A model generated the notes under the pieces. The model worked only from the letters and a program-made list of their open reading frames with translations, was not told the DNA's origin and ran no database searches. A stretch of 38,042 nt of DNA, from contig JAQZAZ010000036.1 of NCBI GenBank assembly GCA_029239355.1, positions 1 through 38,042 of the forward strand, in the 5' to 3' direction. A program made the translations under genes and the position numbers. The DNA comes from Sphingobacterium sp. (GTDB lineage: Bacteria; Bacteroidota; Bacteroidia; Sphingobacteriales; Sphingobacteriaceae). Below, piece after piece: positions 1-7,534 of the stretch (positions within the stretch are counted from its first letter, which is position 1; each line of letters starts with the position of its first letter).

Positions 1-531
1 ATGTTCAGAGAAATGGTGACTGCTGCCAAAAATGCGCATGGCCTTGTATCGCTGGATTATAAATTAGGAGGTTTACTGAACGGTAATATGCAGCCCGTGA
101 TGCCTTCCATTGTCGGTGAGGGTAGCCTGACCTTGAACCAGATTAAATTCAGAGGTTTCAAATTACTGAATGGCATCAGTGAATCCACCTCAAAAGAAAA
201 ATTGAAAGACGGCGAAGTGAAAAAAGTTGTCATCAAATCGCATATCAAGAACAATGTCATGACCATCGAACGTACCAAAATGAAGATGATGGGATTCAGA
301 CCACGATTTGAAGGCCAGGTTACATTAGATGGACGGATGAATTTAGGGTTCAGACTTGGGCTGCCTCCATTTGGAATCTTCGGAATACCGATGCGCATCA
401 CCGGTACCGCTGATAATTTTCAACTCAAAATGGGAAAATACAAAGAGGAAGACCTCGACATGGACATGGACGATGAGGACAGCAAAGTATACAAAGAATC
501 CCAAAAAGAAAAAACAGAGGCTACAAAATAA
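1..531 (+). CDS. AsmA-like family protein, C-terminal part (5' end outside window)
   Basis: The reading frame is open from the first base, so this is probably the tail of a longer gene whose start lies upstream. About 176 residues are visible. The pattern of alternating hydrophobic and polar beta strands, with 'GEGSLTLNQIKFRGFKLLN' and a run matching 'RFEGQVTLDGRMNLGFRLGLPP', resembles the C-terminal region of AsmA/TamB-like proteins. Those proteins sit in the inner membrane, span the periplasm and are linked to outer-membrane lipid or protein homeostasis. The last 30 residues are strongly acidic and then Lys-rich, a low-complexity tail. No catalytic motif is expected. The family call rests on pattern memory only; the fact that the gene is partial is an inference from the missing upstream region. 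Confidence 0.6.
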   Translation: MFREMVTAAKNAHGLVSLDYKLGGLLNGNMQPVMPSIVGEGSLTLNQIKFRGFKLLNGISESTSKEKLKDGEVKKVVIKSHIKNNVMTIERTKMKMMGFRPRFEGQVTLDGRMNLGFRLGLPPFGIFGIPMRITGTADNFQLKMGKYKEEDLDMDMDDEDSKVYKESQKEKTEATK

Positions 532-555
532 GTTGCGCTTTGGATAAATATAGCT

Positions 556-599
556 CCCTATCACTGATATTATCTCATTAAACAAGATCATTGATAGGG
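556..599. repeat. Inverted repeat downstream of the AsmA-like gene
   Basis: The arms at 556-568 and 587-599 are complementary over 13 bp with one mismatch (CCCTATCACTGAT against ATCATTGATAGGG), with an 18-nt loop. No T-run follows on either strand, so it is not a classic intrinsic terminator. It lies 25 bp after the stop codon and could be a transcript-end or mRNA-stability hairpin. Confidence 0.4.
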
Positions 600-786
600 G
601 GCTACTCATTTACAGAAGGTTGGAACACTAAGCCCCATAAAATAAAGACTATAAACAAAAAGATAGCAAACGTAATACAGATTTAATATTACGTTTATCC
701 AAATAATAGTTGAATCATTTAGTTTCGCAATTAGCATACAAACTATTTACTATTCGGATTGTATACGATTACATAAACCTACAACG

Positions 787-2034
787 ATGATTCAAAGACA
801 AACACTTGGATTGATTTTTATGCTTGCAGTGGCGAGCGTCAGCTGTCAAAAAAATGAAATAGCTCCAGCGTCCATAGAAACTGAAACAGCTTCAAAACTT
901 AAAGCGAGCACAACTGCTGCTGCTGTTAGTGCCAACAATTATGTCAATACCAGTACCTATATCAATTCAGGATTCAGTTTTCTAAATCCTTCCCAGGTAA
1001 ATAAAAACCGTCAGGCCATTGGTGGGAGTGCTTACACCGAGGTATATGGGTTCAACATTCCCGAAGAAAATCGGGTGCGGGGTATCCGGTGGAATAGTGA
1101 TGATGAAACCACGGCCATCTGGCGGCCACAGGGTATTGCCGGATTCACAAAAGATGGAGTCCGTTATCTTTTGGTCAGCTGGTATGCTCGGAATAATGCT
1201 GAACACAAAGGTTCCCGTATTACCCTGATCGACATTAGCCCAAGTTCGAGTACCTATCTGACCTACCGCCATATCCTTCTGGTTCAACCCGATATTCCTA
1301 GCGGAACGACAAGCCATACACAATATGGCACTTATGCTCCACTTAAAGTACATGCCGGTGGAATCGCCTACTTCAAAGGCAAAATCTACCTGAGTAGCAC
1401 AAATCTGGGCGTCAGGGTGTTCGATCTTGATAAAATTATTGAAGTTAGCACGGGTGATGACACCAGCGAGAAATGCGGAAAAGATGCCAATGGCAATTTA
1501 TATGCATTCAACTATCGGTATATATTACCACAAATAGGATATCAAAAGATCAATAATGCCAGTCCCTTTTCAACCATTCAAGTCAATGATGAAGGAACCC
1601 AATTTTGGACTGGCCAATACTATGCTGGCAGCGCTGATGCCGCCATCGTGCCACAAGTTTTTGGCTTCCCTATTGATGCGGATGGTAAACTTCAAAATTC
1701 AGGTATTGTTACAGTTACACCAAAAAACAGTCTATTTACTGATAACCATGCCCATGGGATTCAAGGTGTATTCCGAAAAGGAAACCGGACATGGCTATCC
1801 TGCACAGGATCTCCGAGCAATTCCTACGGATCCAATGCAAGATTGGCACGCTACAGCGATGGCGCAGATGACACCGTCCGTTACAGATGGCCCTATGGTG
1901 CCGAATCCCTATATTATGAAGCAACTTATGGTTATCTCTGGAGTCTGACCGAATTCGAACCCAATGCCGGGGCACAGAATGGCAGTCAGGTCAATCGCTG
2001 TATATTTGCCGTAGATTTTTCCAAATATGAATAG
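787..2034 (+). CDS. Predicted secreted lipoprotein, possibly beta-propeller, function unknown
   Basis: This 415-residue protein starts with a lipoprotein signal peptide: a hydrophobic stretch ends at 'ASVSC', making Cys20 the likely lipidated residue. A Ser/Thr/Ala-rich linker follows to about residue 55. The rest is a compact domain with repeated short strand-like blocks such as 'PQGIAGFTKDGVRYLLVSWY', 'HAGGIAYFKGKIYLSST' and 'GIQGVFRKGNRTWLSC'. That spacing of 'is it known / is it shown' strands resembles secreted beta-propeller-like proteins of actinobacteria, but I recognise no catalytic residues. There is no obvious operon partner: 255 bp separate it from the gene before and 97 bp from the gene after. 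An outer-membrane or surface location is inferred from the lipobox. Function is unknown. Confidence 0.75.
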   Translation: MIQRQTLGLIFMLAVASVSCQKNEIAPASIETETASKLKASTTAAAVSANNYVNTSTYINSGFSFLNPSQVNKNRQAIGGSAYTEVYGFNIPEENRVRGIRWNSDDETTAIWRPQGIAGFTKDGVRYLLVSWYARNNAEHKGSRITLIDISPSSSTYLTYRHILLVQPDIPSGTTSHTQYGTYAPLKVHAGGIAYFKGKIYLSSTNLGVRVFDLDKIIEVSTGDDTSEKCGKDANGNLYAFNYRYILPQIGYQKINNASPFSTIQVNDEGTQFWTGQYYAGSADAAIVPQVFGFPIDADGKLQNSGIVTVTPKNSLFTDNHAHGIQGVFRKGNRTWLSCTGSPSNSYGSNARLARYSDGADDTVRYRWPYGAESLYYEATYGYLWSLTEFEPNAGAQNGSQVNRCIFAVDFSKYE

Positions 2035-2131
2035 CCCCTCTTAACAGTCGATGAGCAAAATATAAATATCGTAATTTAAGAATGCAACAAGATTTATTAT
2101 CTTTAATACTGTATTCAAAACAATCGAAGCT

Positions 2132-2665
2132 ATGCGTTATTTAACAAGTATACTATTTGCATTATTGGCCATCTGCAGCTGGTCAAGTTTTAACACCATT
2201 CAAGATCAGAAAAATCCATTATATGGAAAAATATTTCGGGAGATTAATGAAATTCCGGGATTGGCCAGCTATGCCCATGCATCAGGTGCAGTGATAGATG
2301 CAAACAAAAGTGCAAGTGGTGACTATCGCTTTGCGGCTGGGTATTATACCAGCGATAAAAACGGGATCTGTATTTTGAATGAATTGCTTGATGACAAGGA
2401 GAAGGGAAATGGTCAAGTGAAATATAAGATCCTGGATACAATCAATATTCGTAAGCTCAAAGCCAACGAACAACTTAGCCTTTGCAACTGTAGAGTAGGC
2501 AACAAATTTGACAGCGAAATTGTTGCTATTAGTGTTGTCGAGGAAGACAAAGAATATTTCAACAAGACCCTCAAAGCATGGCGATTGAACACCAAGACTG
2601 GAAAGATAGATCCAATACAAAATACCAAAACAATCAATTGTGCCAACGAGGGCTATGGTATCTAA
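2132..2665 (+). CDS. Small exported protein of unknown function
   Basis: This is a 177-residue protein with an N-terminal signal peptide of about 20 residues (hydrophobic core 'LTSILFALLAICSW'). The mature part has no domain I recognise. It carries a Cys-x-Cys pair in 'SLCNCRVGNKFDSEIVAI' and one more Cys near the C-terminus ('INCANEGYGI'), which suggests a disulfide in the periplasm. It could be a lineage-restricted envelope protein. It converges on the Nudix gene with only 20 bp between the two stop codons. The gene is well supported by length, signal peptide and codon pattern; the role is not. Confidence 0.7.
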   Translation: MRYLTSILFALLAICSWSSFNTIQDQKNPLYGKIFREINEIPGLASYAHASGAVIDANKSASGDYRFAAGYYTSDKNGICILNELLDDKEKGNGQVKYKILDTINIRKLKANEQLSLCNCRVGNKFDSEIVAISVVEEDKEYFNKTLKAWRLNTKTGKIDPIQNTKTINCANEGYGI

Positions 2666-2673
2666 GCATAGTT

Positions 2674-2699
2674 ATGGCCTTTAATTTAAATCAGGCCAT
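2674..2699. terminator. Possible shared hairpin between convergent genes
   Basis: ATGGCCT (2674-2680) pairs with AGGCCAT (2693-2699) around a 12-nt A/T-rich loop, exactly where the two convergent genes end. The stem is short and no clear T-run follows, so this is a weak two-way terminator candidate. Confidence 0.3.
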
Positions 2700-3102
2700 C
2701 TGCTTTCAACCGATCAAAAACATGCAACACGCCGATAACCTGAATAGGTTCGTGTAAATAATCTTCATGGGAGAAGTACTTCACTTCTCCTATTTCGTTA
2801 CTTGGTTGTATCGTTTCCGTAAGTGGATACAGAAAACAATCCTGTTCCATGATCACCTCAGGGATGATACCATAGGCTGGAGCGGTAATATGGCAATAGT
2901 ACGAAATCTTTTGCGGGTCAAGATCTATGTTCAATTCCTCTGAAATCTCACGACGGAGTGATTGTAATGAATCCTCCCCCGCATCTATTTTGCCACCTGG
3001 CAGATACCAGGCATTTTTATTATTGCTGTAGGCCAGTAATATTTTGTTATCCGCTATACTAATCAATCCGGCTGTTGGTAAACCCTTCGTAATTGTCGAC
3101 AT
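2686..3102 (-). CDS. Nudix hydrolase
   Basis: The 138-residue protein carries a near-complete Nudix box at residues 37-59: Gly37, Glu43, then Arg51-Glu52 and Glu55-Glu56, with Asn replacing the usual second Gly. These residues bind the metal that activates water to cleave a nucleoside diphosphate linked to another group. The preceding 'AWYLPGGKIDAGE' is typical of MutT/ADP-ribose-pyrophosphatase-like members. Length and single-domain layout fit cytosolic housekeeping Nudix enzymes. The substrate cannot be told from sequence; oxidised nucleotides, NDP-sugars and dinucleotides are all possible. It stands alone on the minus strand, with 228 bp of noncoding DNA before the aminotransferase gene. 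Confidence 0.92.
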   Translation of the reverse strand: MSTITKGLPTAGLISIADNKILLAYSNNKNAWYLPGGKIDAGEDSLQSLRREISEELNIDLDPQKISYYCHITAPAYGIIPEVIMEQDCFLYPLTETIQPSNEIGEVKYFSHEDYLHEPIQVIGVLHVFDRLKADGLI

Positions 3103-3330
3103 CTGTTTCCGTGTATCTATCTAATTAAAGTATCTGTTGTGAAATTACTTTTTTGACGTCATTAATACAAGAAAAAAGCTAAACTCACACATTCAAAAGA
3201 ATATCCCCTCAGACACGGTTCATTAATAGAATACCGTCCTTGAAAGCGACATGCAGTTCTTCACGAATTACAACTGATAGGCAATTTCCTTTATTTGCAT
3301 AAAAGGCTGCAGTATACAGTTCTTCACTAA

Positions 3331-4500
3331 CTATCCTATGTGATAAGAACGGTTTTGGAAATAACGGCTATTTTTTTCAAGCAATTTCTTTAAGCTCCTT
3401 AAAAAAATCTGTGCATGCTCCATTGTAAAGCTTAACGGTGGCAGTAGCCTTAATGTATAAGCACCGGCATATCCAGTAAAGATCTTCTCGTCAAATAGCA
3501 GCTCCTGTCGCAGTTGTTGTATATCGGCATCAAACTCTACACCGATCATCAAGCCTTTACCCCTCACCTCAGCCACAGCAGCGATATGCCTTAATTCATG
3601 CATTAAAAAACCACCTACCTGTGCCGCATTATCAATCAGCTTTTCATCCCGGAGAACCTCCAATACCGCTATTGCAGTCGCGCAAGCCAAATGATTGCCG
3701 CCAAAGGTCGTCCCCAATTGCCCCATTAGAGGATTGATCGTGGGGGAAATAATTGTCGCCGCCATGGGGAAACCGTTGGCTATTCCCTTCGCCACAGTAA
3801 CCAGATCCCCCTTTATTCCGGCATGCTGGTGTGCGAAGAACTTTCCGGTACGGCCATACCCCGATTGGATTTCATCGAGAATAAGCAAGGTGCCTGTTTT
3901 TGTACAGATCGCTCTGACTTCCTGTAGAAATTCATCTGTGGCGACCTGAATTCCGCCTACCCCCTGAATCGGTTCCACAATCACTGCGCAATATGCCTCG
4001 GTTTCCAATTGTTTTCTCAAACTGGACAACTCATTGAATGGACTGAAAAAGTAATGACCATTATCATTTACAGCAGCACGGAGGCTCGTATTATCAGTCG
4101 CTGATACAGCACCGGAGGTTCTGCCATGAAAGGCATTAGATAAGGATAACACCTTTTTCCTTCCGGTAAAAAACGAGGCTAGTTTCAAGGCATTTTCATT
4201 TGCTTCCGCACCAGAATTCGAAAAAAATACCGCATAGTCGGTGTATCCGCTCATCAGGCCCAATTGATGTGCCAGTTGATGCTGCAAGTCATTATATATC
4301 GTATTCGAATAGAAGCCAATCTTGCCCAACTGTTGCAAGGTACTATCGACAACATGCGGATGTGTATGCCCCACAGCGACAACAGCGTGCCCGCCATACA
4401 TATCCAAATAGGCCTCTTGCTGATGGTCATATACGAAACAGCCAGCCGCACGTTCAATCTGGATATCCAATTTTTCAAATACAGGAAATGGTTTCATCAA
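3331..4500 (-). CDS. Class III PLP-dependent aminotransferase (acetylornithine/ornithine/GABA type)
   Basis: This 389-residue fold-type I enzyme transfers an amino group from a terminal or side-chain amine to a keto acid. Seen in sequence: the cofactor-phosphate loop 'SNSGAEANENALKLA' (residues 94-108), 'FHGRT' (124-128), the Asp209-Glu210 pair in 'LLILDEIQSGYGRTG', and the PLP Schiff-base lysine Lys238 in 'VAKGIANGFPMAA'. It resembles ArgD most closely, but there are no arginine biosynthesis genes nearby. It sits divergent from a MocR/GabR-type regulator, the arrangement known for gabR-gabT, so a catabolic or regulated role is more likely than arginine synthesis. That is inference. The start chosen is the first of two adjacent ATGs. 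Substrate is uncertain. Confidence 0.85.
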   Translation of the reverse strand: MMKPFPVFEKLDIQIERAAGCFVYDHQQEAYLDMYGGHAVVAVGHTHPHVVDSTLQQLGKIGFYSNTIYNDLQHQLAHQLGLMSGYTDYAVFFSNSGAEANENALKLASFFTGRKKVLSLSNAFHGRTSGAVSATDNTSLRAAVNDNGHYFFSPFNELSSLRKQLETEAYCAVIVEPIQGVGGIQVATDEFLQEVRAICTKTGTLLILDEIQSGYGRTGKFFAHQHAGIKGDLVTVAKGIANGFPMAATIISPTINPLMGQLGTTFGGNHLACATAIAVLEVLRDEKLIDNAAQVGGFLMHELRHIAAVAEVRGKGLMIGVEFDADIQQLRQELLFDEKIFTGYAGAYTLRLLPPLSFTMEHAQIFLRSLKKLLEKNSRYFQNRSYHIG

Positions 4501-4684
4501 ATGGTCAAGATTTAGTTAAACCCAAAAATCAGATTAAATCTTTCCTTGTAGGTAGTCCAGGATCAATTTAAAGCAAATAGTCCAGTTACTACCACCAGAA
4601 GTAAACAGCTCATCTCAAACCCAATACCTGAAAAACAAATGCGATCGAATCATCGTAAAGGGTTTCAATCCAAAAGAACAATTG

Positions 4685-4692
4685 TATCTTTG
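4685..4692 (+). promoter_or_regulatory. Candidate -7 promoter element for the MocR regulator
   Basis: TATCTTTG matches the Bacteroidota -7 consensus TAnnTTTG and lies 26 bp before the ATG at 4719. A TTTC at 4663-4666 sits 18 nt upstream, close to the expected TTTG of the -33 element. It lies in the 218-bp divergent region that would also hold the regulator's operator. Confidence 0.55.
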
Positions 4693-4718
4693 GGTGAATT
4701 ACCGAATAAAATTGACCC

Positions 4719-6158
4719 ATGCTCAGACCTTGGAATTTGACAATGGAGATAGACCGATCTTCCACAAAGGCGATTTATTTACAACTAGCAGATAGTATTG
4801 CTGCTGATATACAATCGGGCAGACTAGCTCGTGGCACAACCTTACCGAGCAGTAGAGCCCTCGCCACACAGTTGAAACTAAACCGCAATACGGTTGTTGA
4901 TGCTTTCCAACAGCTCCTGAGTGAAGGATGGGTCGTGAGTCAACAGCGCCGTGGAATTTTTGTGGCCCAGCAACTCCCATCTTTGCTTTCCAAAGCTGAA
5001 AGTTCCACCCGAATCAAATCCGTATCAACTCTTCAGACACCGTTGCGCATTATCTTCGATGATGGTAATCCAGACAGCAAGATTGCTCCGATCGATCAGC
5101 TCGGACGCGCTTATCGACAGATTTTCAAACGGAGTGCCCGATGGAAGATGATGGGCTACGCTGATCCGAGGGGACATATTGATTTTAGGCAAGCCATAGC
5201 GGACATGCTCAACCAGGAACGCAATATGAATATTACCCTGGACAACCTATGTATCAGTAGAGGAAGCCAAATGGCGATGTATCTTATTGCACAATGCCTA
5301 CTGGAGAAAGATGATTATATTTTTGTTGAGTCTCCCGGCTACCACGCTGCATGGAAGATATTCGAGCATACCGGAGCAAAACTTATACAGATCCCTGTTG
5401 ATACTGAAGGTATCCTTGTCGAAGAAATGATACCCCATCTAGAGGATAAAAAAAATATCAAAGCGGTATACCTTACACCGCATAGACAATACCCAACAAC
5501 GGCGACGTTAAGCCCCGCCCGTAGGCCAGCGCTGATCCAATTATCCAATCAATATGGATTCACGATCATTGAGGATGACTATGACTACGAATTTCATTTC
5601 GACCATACCCCATACTATCCACTGGCTTCGGCGCCCGAATTACAACATTCGATCTACATCGGAACGTTGAGCAAAGTCGTTGCCCCCGCACTTCGTATAG
5701 GCTATCTGGTCAGCAAAAATGACCATTTATTGCAAGCAATTGCTCAACTACGTTATCTTATCGACATACAAGGTGACAATATTATGGAGCAGGCTGTTTT
5801 AGAACTTATTCAGGACGGTACCGTGAGAAGACATATCCGCAAAGCAACCAACTATTACCGAGGCAAACGTGACTTTATGCTCAAGCAACTGGATCTCCAT
5901 TTATCAGAGCATGTAAGTTACCATTGTCCGCAAGGTGGACTAGCCGTCTGGCTGGCATTCAAGCATCAGGTAGACTGGACATTGCTCTTCAAAAAGCTGA
6001 AAGAAAAATCCATTCATATACCCCATCCCGACAACTATCATAAAGACGATAGTTACGGCGGTTTGCGTTTAGGTTATGGATCCCTTTCTGAAGAATTGAT
6101 CGAAGAGGGAATCAGGAGCTTGGCAGAGCTGCTCAAACTTGCACGTAATTCTGGATAA
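4719..6158 (+). CDS. MocR/GabR-family transcriptional regulator (GntR wHTH + aminotransferase fold)
   Basis: The 479-residue protein has a GntR-type winged helix at about residues 15-75, including 'LPSSRALATQLKLNRNTVVDAF', joined by a linker to a class I aminotransferase-like domain (about 110-475). The PLP-binding lysine is in 'IGTLSKVVAPALRIGYLVS', and 'ISRGSQMAMYLIAQCLL' matches the cofactor loop region. In this family, PLP or a PLP-amino acid adduct is the effector, and many members control a divergent vitamin B6, GABA or taurine gene. Here the divergent partner is a class III aminotransferase, which points to sensing of an amino substrate of that enzyme. The opening 'MLRPWNLTMEIDRSS' supports the ATG at 4719. 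The exact regulon is unknown. Confidence 0.92.
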   Translation: MLRPWNLTMEIDRSSTKAIYLQLADSIAADIQSGRLARGTTLPSSRALATQLKLNRNTVVDAFQQLLSEGWVVSQQRRGIFVAQQLPSLLSKAESSTRIKSVSTLQTPLRIIFDDGNPDSKIAPIDQLGRAYRQIFKRSARWKMMGYADPRGHIDFRQAIADMLNQERNMNITLDNLCISRGSQMAMYLIAQCLLEKDDYIFVESPGYHAAWKIFEHTGAKLIQIPVDTEGILVEEMIPHLEDKKNIKAVYLTPHRQYPTTATLSPARRPALIQLSNQYGFTIIEDDYDYEFHFDHTPYYPLASAPELQHSIYIGTLSKVVAPALRIGYLVSKNDHLLQAIAQLRYLIDIQGDNIMEQAVLELIQDGTVRRHIRKATNYYRGKRDFMLKQLDLHLSEHVSYHCPQGGLAVWLAFKHQVDWTLLFKKLKEKSIHIPHPDNYHKDDSYGGLRLGYGSLSEELIEEGIRSLAELLKLARNSG

Positions 6159-6463
6159 GTGCGCTAATAGGCCAAAAATTGCTAGACCGTTTTGACCTTT
6201 TGAAAAGACTAAAAAGATTAAAATTTCGACAAACACACCGCCAACAGCATATAATTTCGCCTCATCAAGACCGATTAAAAGAATAGTATAGGATAAAAGT
6301 TAAAAACGGTTAATTTTACTCAAAAACGTAATTATTTTGTCAAAAACCTATCTTTTCAGCGTTTAGTTGTACAAATTAACCGTAGTTTTACGGCGCAAAA
6401 TCACAACTTGACTAATTTGTAAGATTTGGCTGTAGAAAAAGAGAGAAAAGAGTACATTATTTT
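6159..6463. other. 305-bp noncoding leader of fabH with a spaced inverted repeat
   Basis: There is no convincing ORF here. The stretch is A/T-rich. A perfect 10-bp inverted repeat, CGGTTAATTT (6307-6316) and AAATTAACCG (6373-6382), is separated by 56 nt. A small hairpin CCGTA/TACGG occupies 6380-6393. No clear TAnnTTTG promoter is visible, so the fabH promoter is not placed. The repeat could be an operator pair for a fatty-acid regulator, which is speculation. Confidence 0.4.
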
Positions 6464-7462
6464 ATGACTGAAAGAATACCGAGCAGGCCTTATGCAGCAA
6501 TAACTGGGGTTGGTGGATATATCCCACCAAACAGAAGATCCAATACCGATTTAGAGCAGTTTTGCGAGACCTCCGATGAATGGATTATCAAACGTACGGG
6601 AATTAAAGAGCGAAGGATATTGGATGAAAATCTTGCCACATCGGACATGGCCGTCAAAGCCATTCAGGATTTAGCAAAACAATATAATAAAGATTTGCGG
6701 GAAGTAGATGCGCTTATCGTAGCAACATCTACACCAGATATGCCCATGCCAGCAACGGCTAATATTATTCTCGAAAAATTAGGACTGACCAATGTATGGG
6801 CATTTGATGTCAATGCCGCTTGTTCAGGTTTCCTCTATGCGTTGGATATGGCTTCGTCGCTTGTGGAGACACAACGTTACAAAAATATACTTGTTGTCGG
6901 CGCAGATAACATCAGTACCTATGTCGATCTAAAAGATCGTTCCACTAATATTCTATTTGGAGATGGCGCTGGCGTAATTTGGCTTGAACCTTCAATTGAA
7001 GGTGGTGTTATGGATGCCTACTTGCGTAGCAATGGTGCTGGACGTGAATTTTTGAAGATCGAAGCCGGAGGTTCCCTCTACCCGATCGACAGCAGCCTTC
7101 CAATAAATGACAACCGTTTTCTCAAACAAGATGGTAAAACAGTCTTCAAACACGCTGTTCAATCGATGAGTGATGCCTGCAATACCGTTTTACAGCGCAA
7201 TAACTTACAGATTGAAGATATCAACTGGTTAATTCCACATCAAGCCAACCAACGTATCATCGACGCAGTTGGTCGTAGCCTCAATATTCCTGAAAACAGG
7301 GCACTTAGTAATATCGAATATCTAGGTAATACCATTGCAGCGACGATCCCTTTGTGTATCTGGCAGAACATTAAAAAACTAAATACCGGTGACTTAGTGA
7401 TGCTGACTGCTTTTGGGGCAGGATTCTCTTGGGGAGCGAGTCTATTTAAATGGATGATTTAA
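6464..7462 (+). CDS. fabH: Beta-ketoacyl-ACP synthase III (KAS III)
   Basis: This 332-residue enzyme condenses acetyl-CoA or a branched acyl-CoA with malonyl-ACP to start type II fatty acid synthesis in the cytosol. The full catalytic triad is visible: Cys120 in 'NAACSGFLYAL', His259 in 'IPHQANQRII' and Asn289 in 'LGNTIAATIPL'. The C-terminal 'GAGFSWGASLF' is also canonical. Length matches the family. There are no other fab genes or plsX/rpmF nearby, so this is a stand-alone copy; Bacteroidota often carry several FabH paralogs, some supplying iso-branched starter units. Selectivity for branched starters cannot be read from sequence. A strong two-way terminator follows 16 bp after the stop. 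Confidence 0.93.
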   Translation: MTERIPSRPYAAITGVGGYIPPNRRSNTDLEQFCETSDEWIIKRTGIKERRILDENLATSDMAVKAIQDLAKQYNKDLREVDALIVATSTPDMPMPATANIILEKLGLTNVWAFDVNAACSGFLYALDMASSLVETQRYKNILVVGADNISTYVDLKDRSTNILFGDGAGVIWLEPSIEGGVMDAYLRSNGAGREFLKIEAGGSLYPIDSSLPINDNRFLKQDGKTVFKHAVQSMSDACNTVLQRNNLQIEDINWLIPHQANQRIIDAVGRSLNIPENRALSNIEYLGNTIAATIPLCIWQNIKKLNTGDLVMLTAFGAGFSWGASLFKWMI

Positions 7463-7478
7463 ATCACCTAAACAAGAT

Positions 7479-7522
7479 AAAAAAGGAAGGCACTTCATTC
7501 AAATGAAGTGCCTTCCTTTTTT
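7479..7522. terminator. Strong bidirectional intrinsic terminator
   Basis: A near-perfect 21-bp inverted repeat (7479-7499 and 7502-7522) has a G+C-rich centre flanked by six A on one side and six T on the other, so it works on both strands. It ends fabH on the plus strand and the multicopper oxidase gene on the minus strand. Confidence 0.92.
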
Positions 7523-7534
7523 ATCCACAAAATG

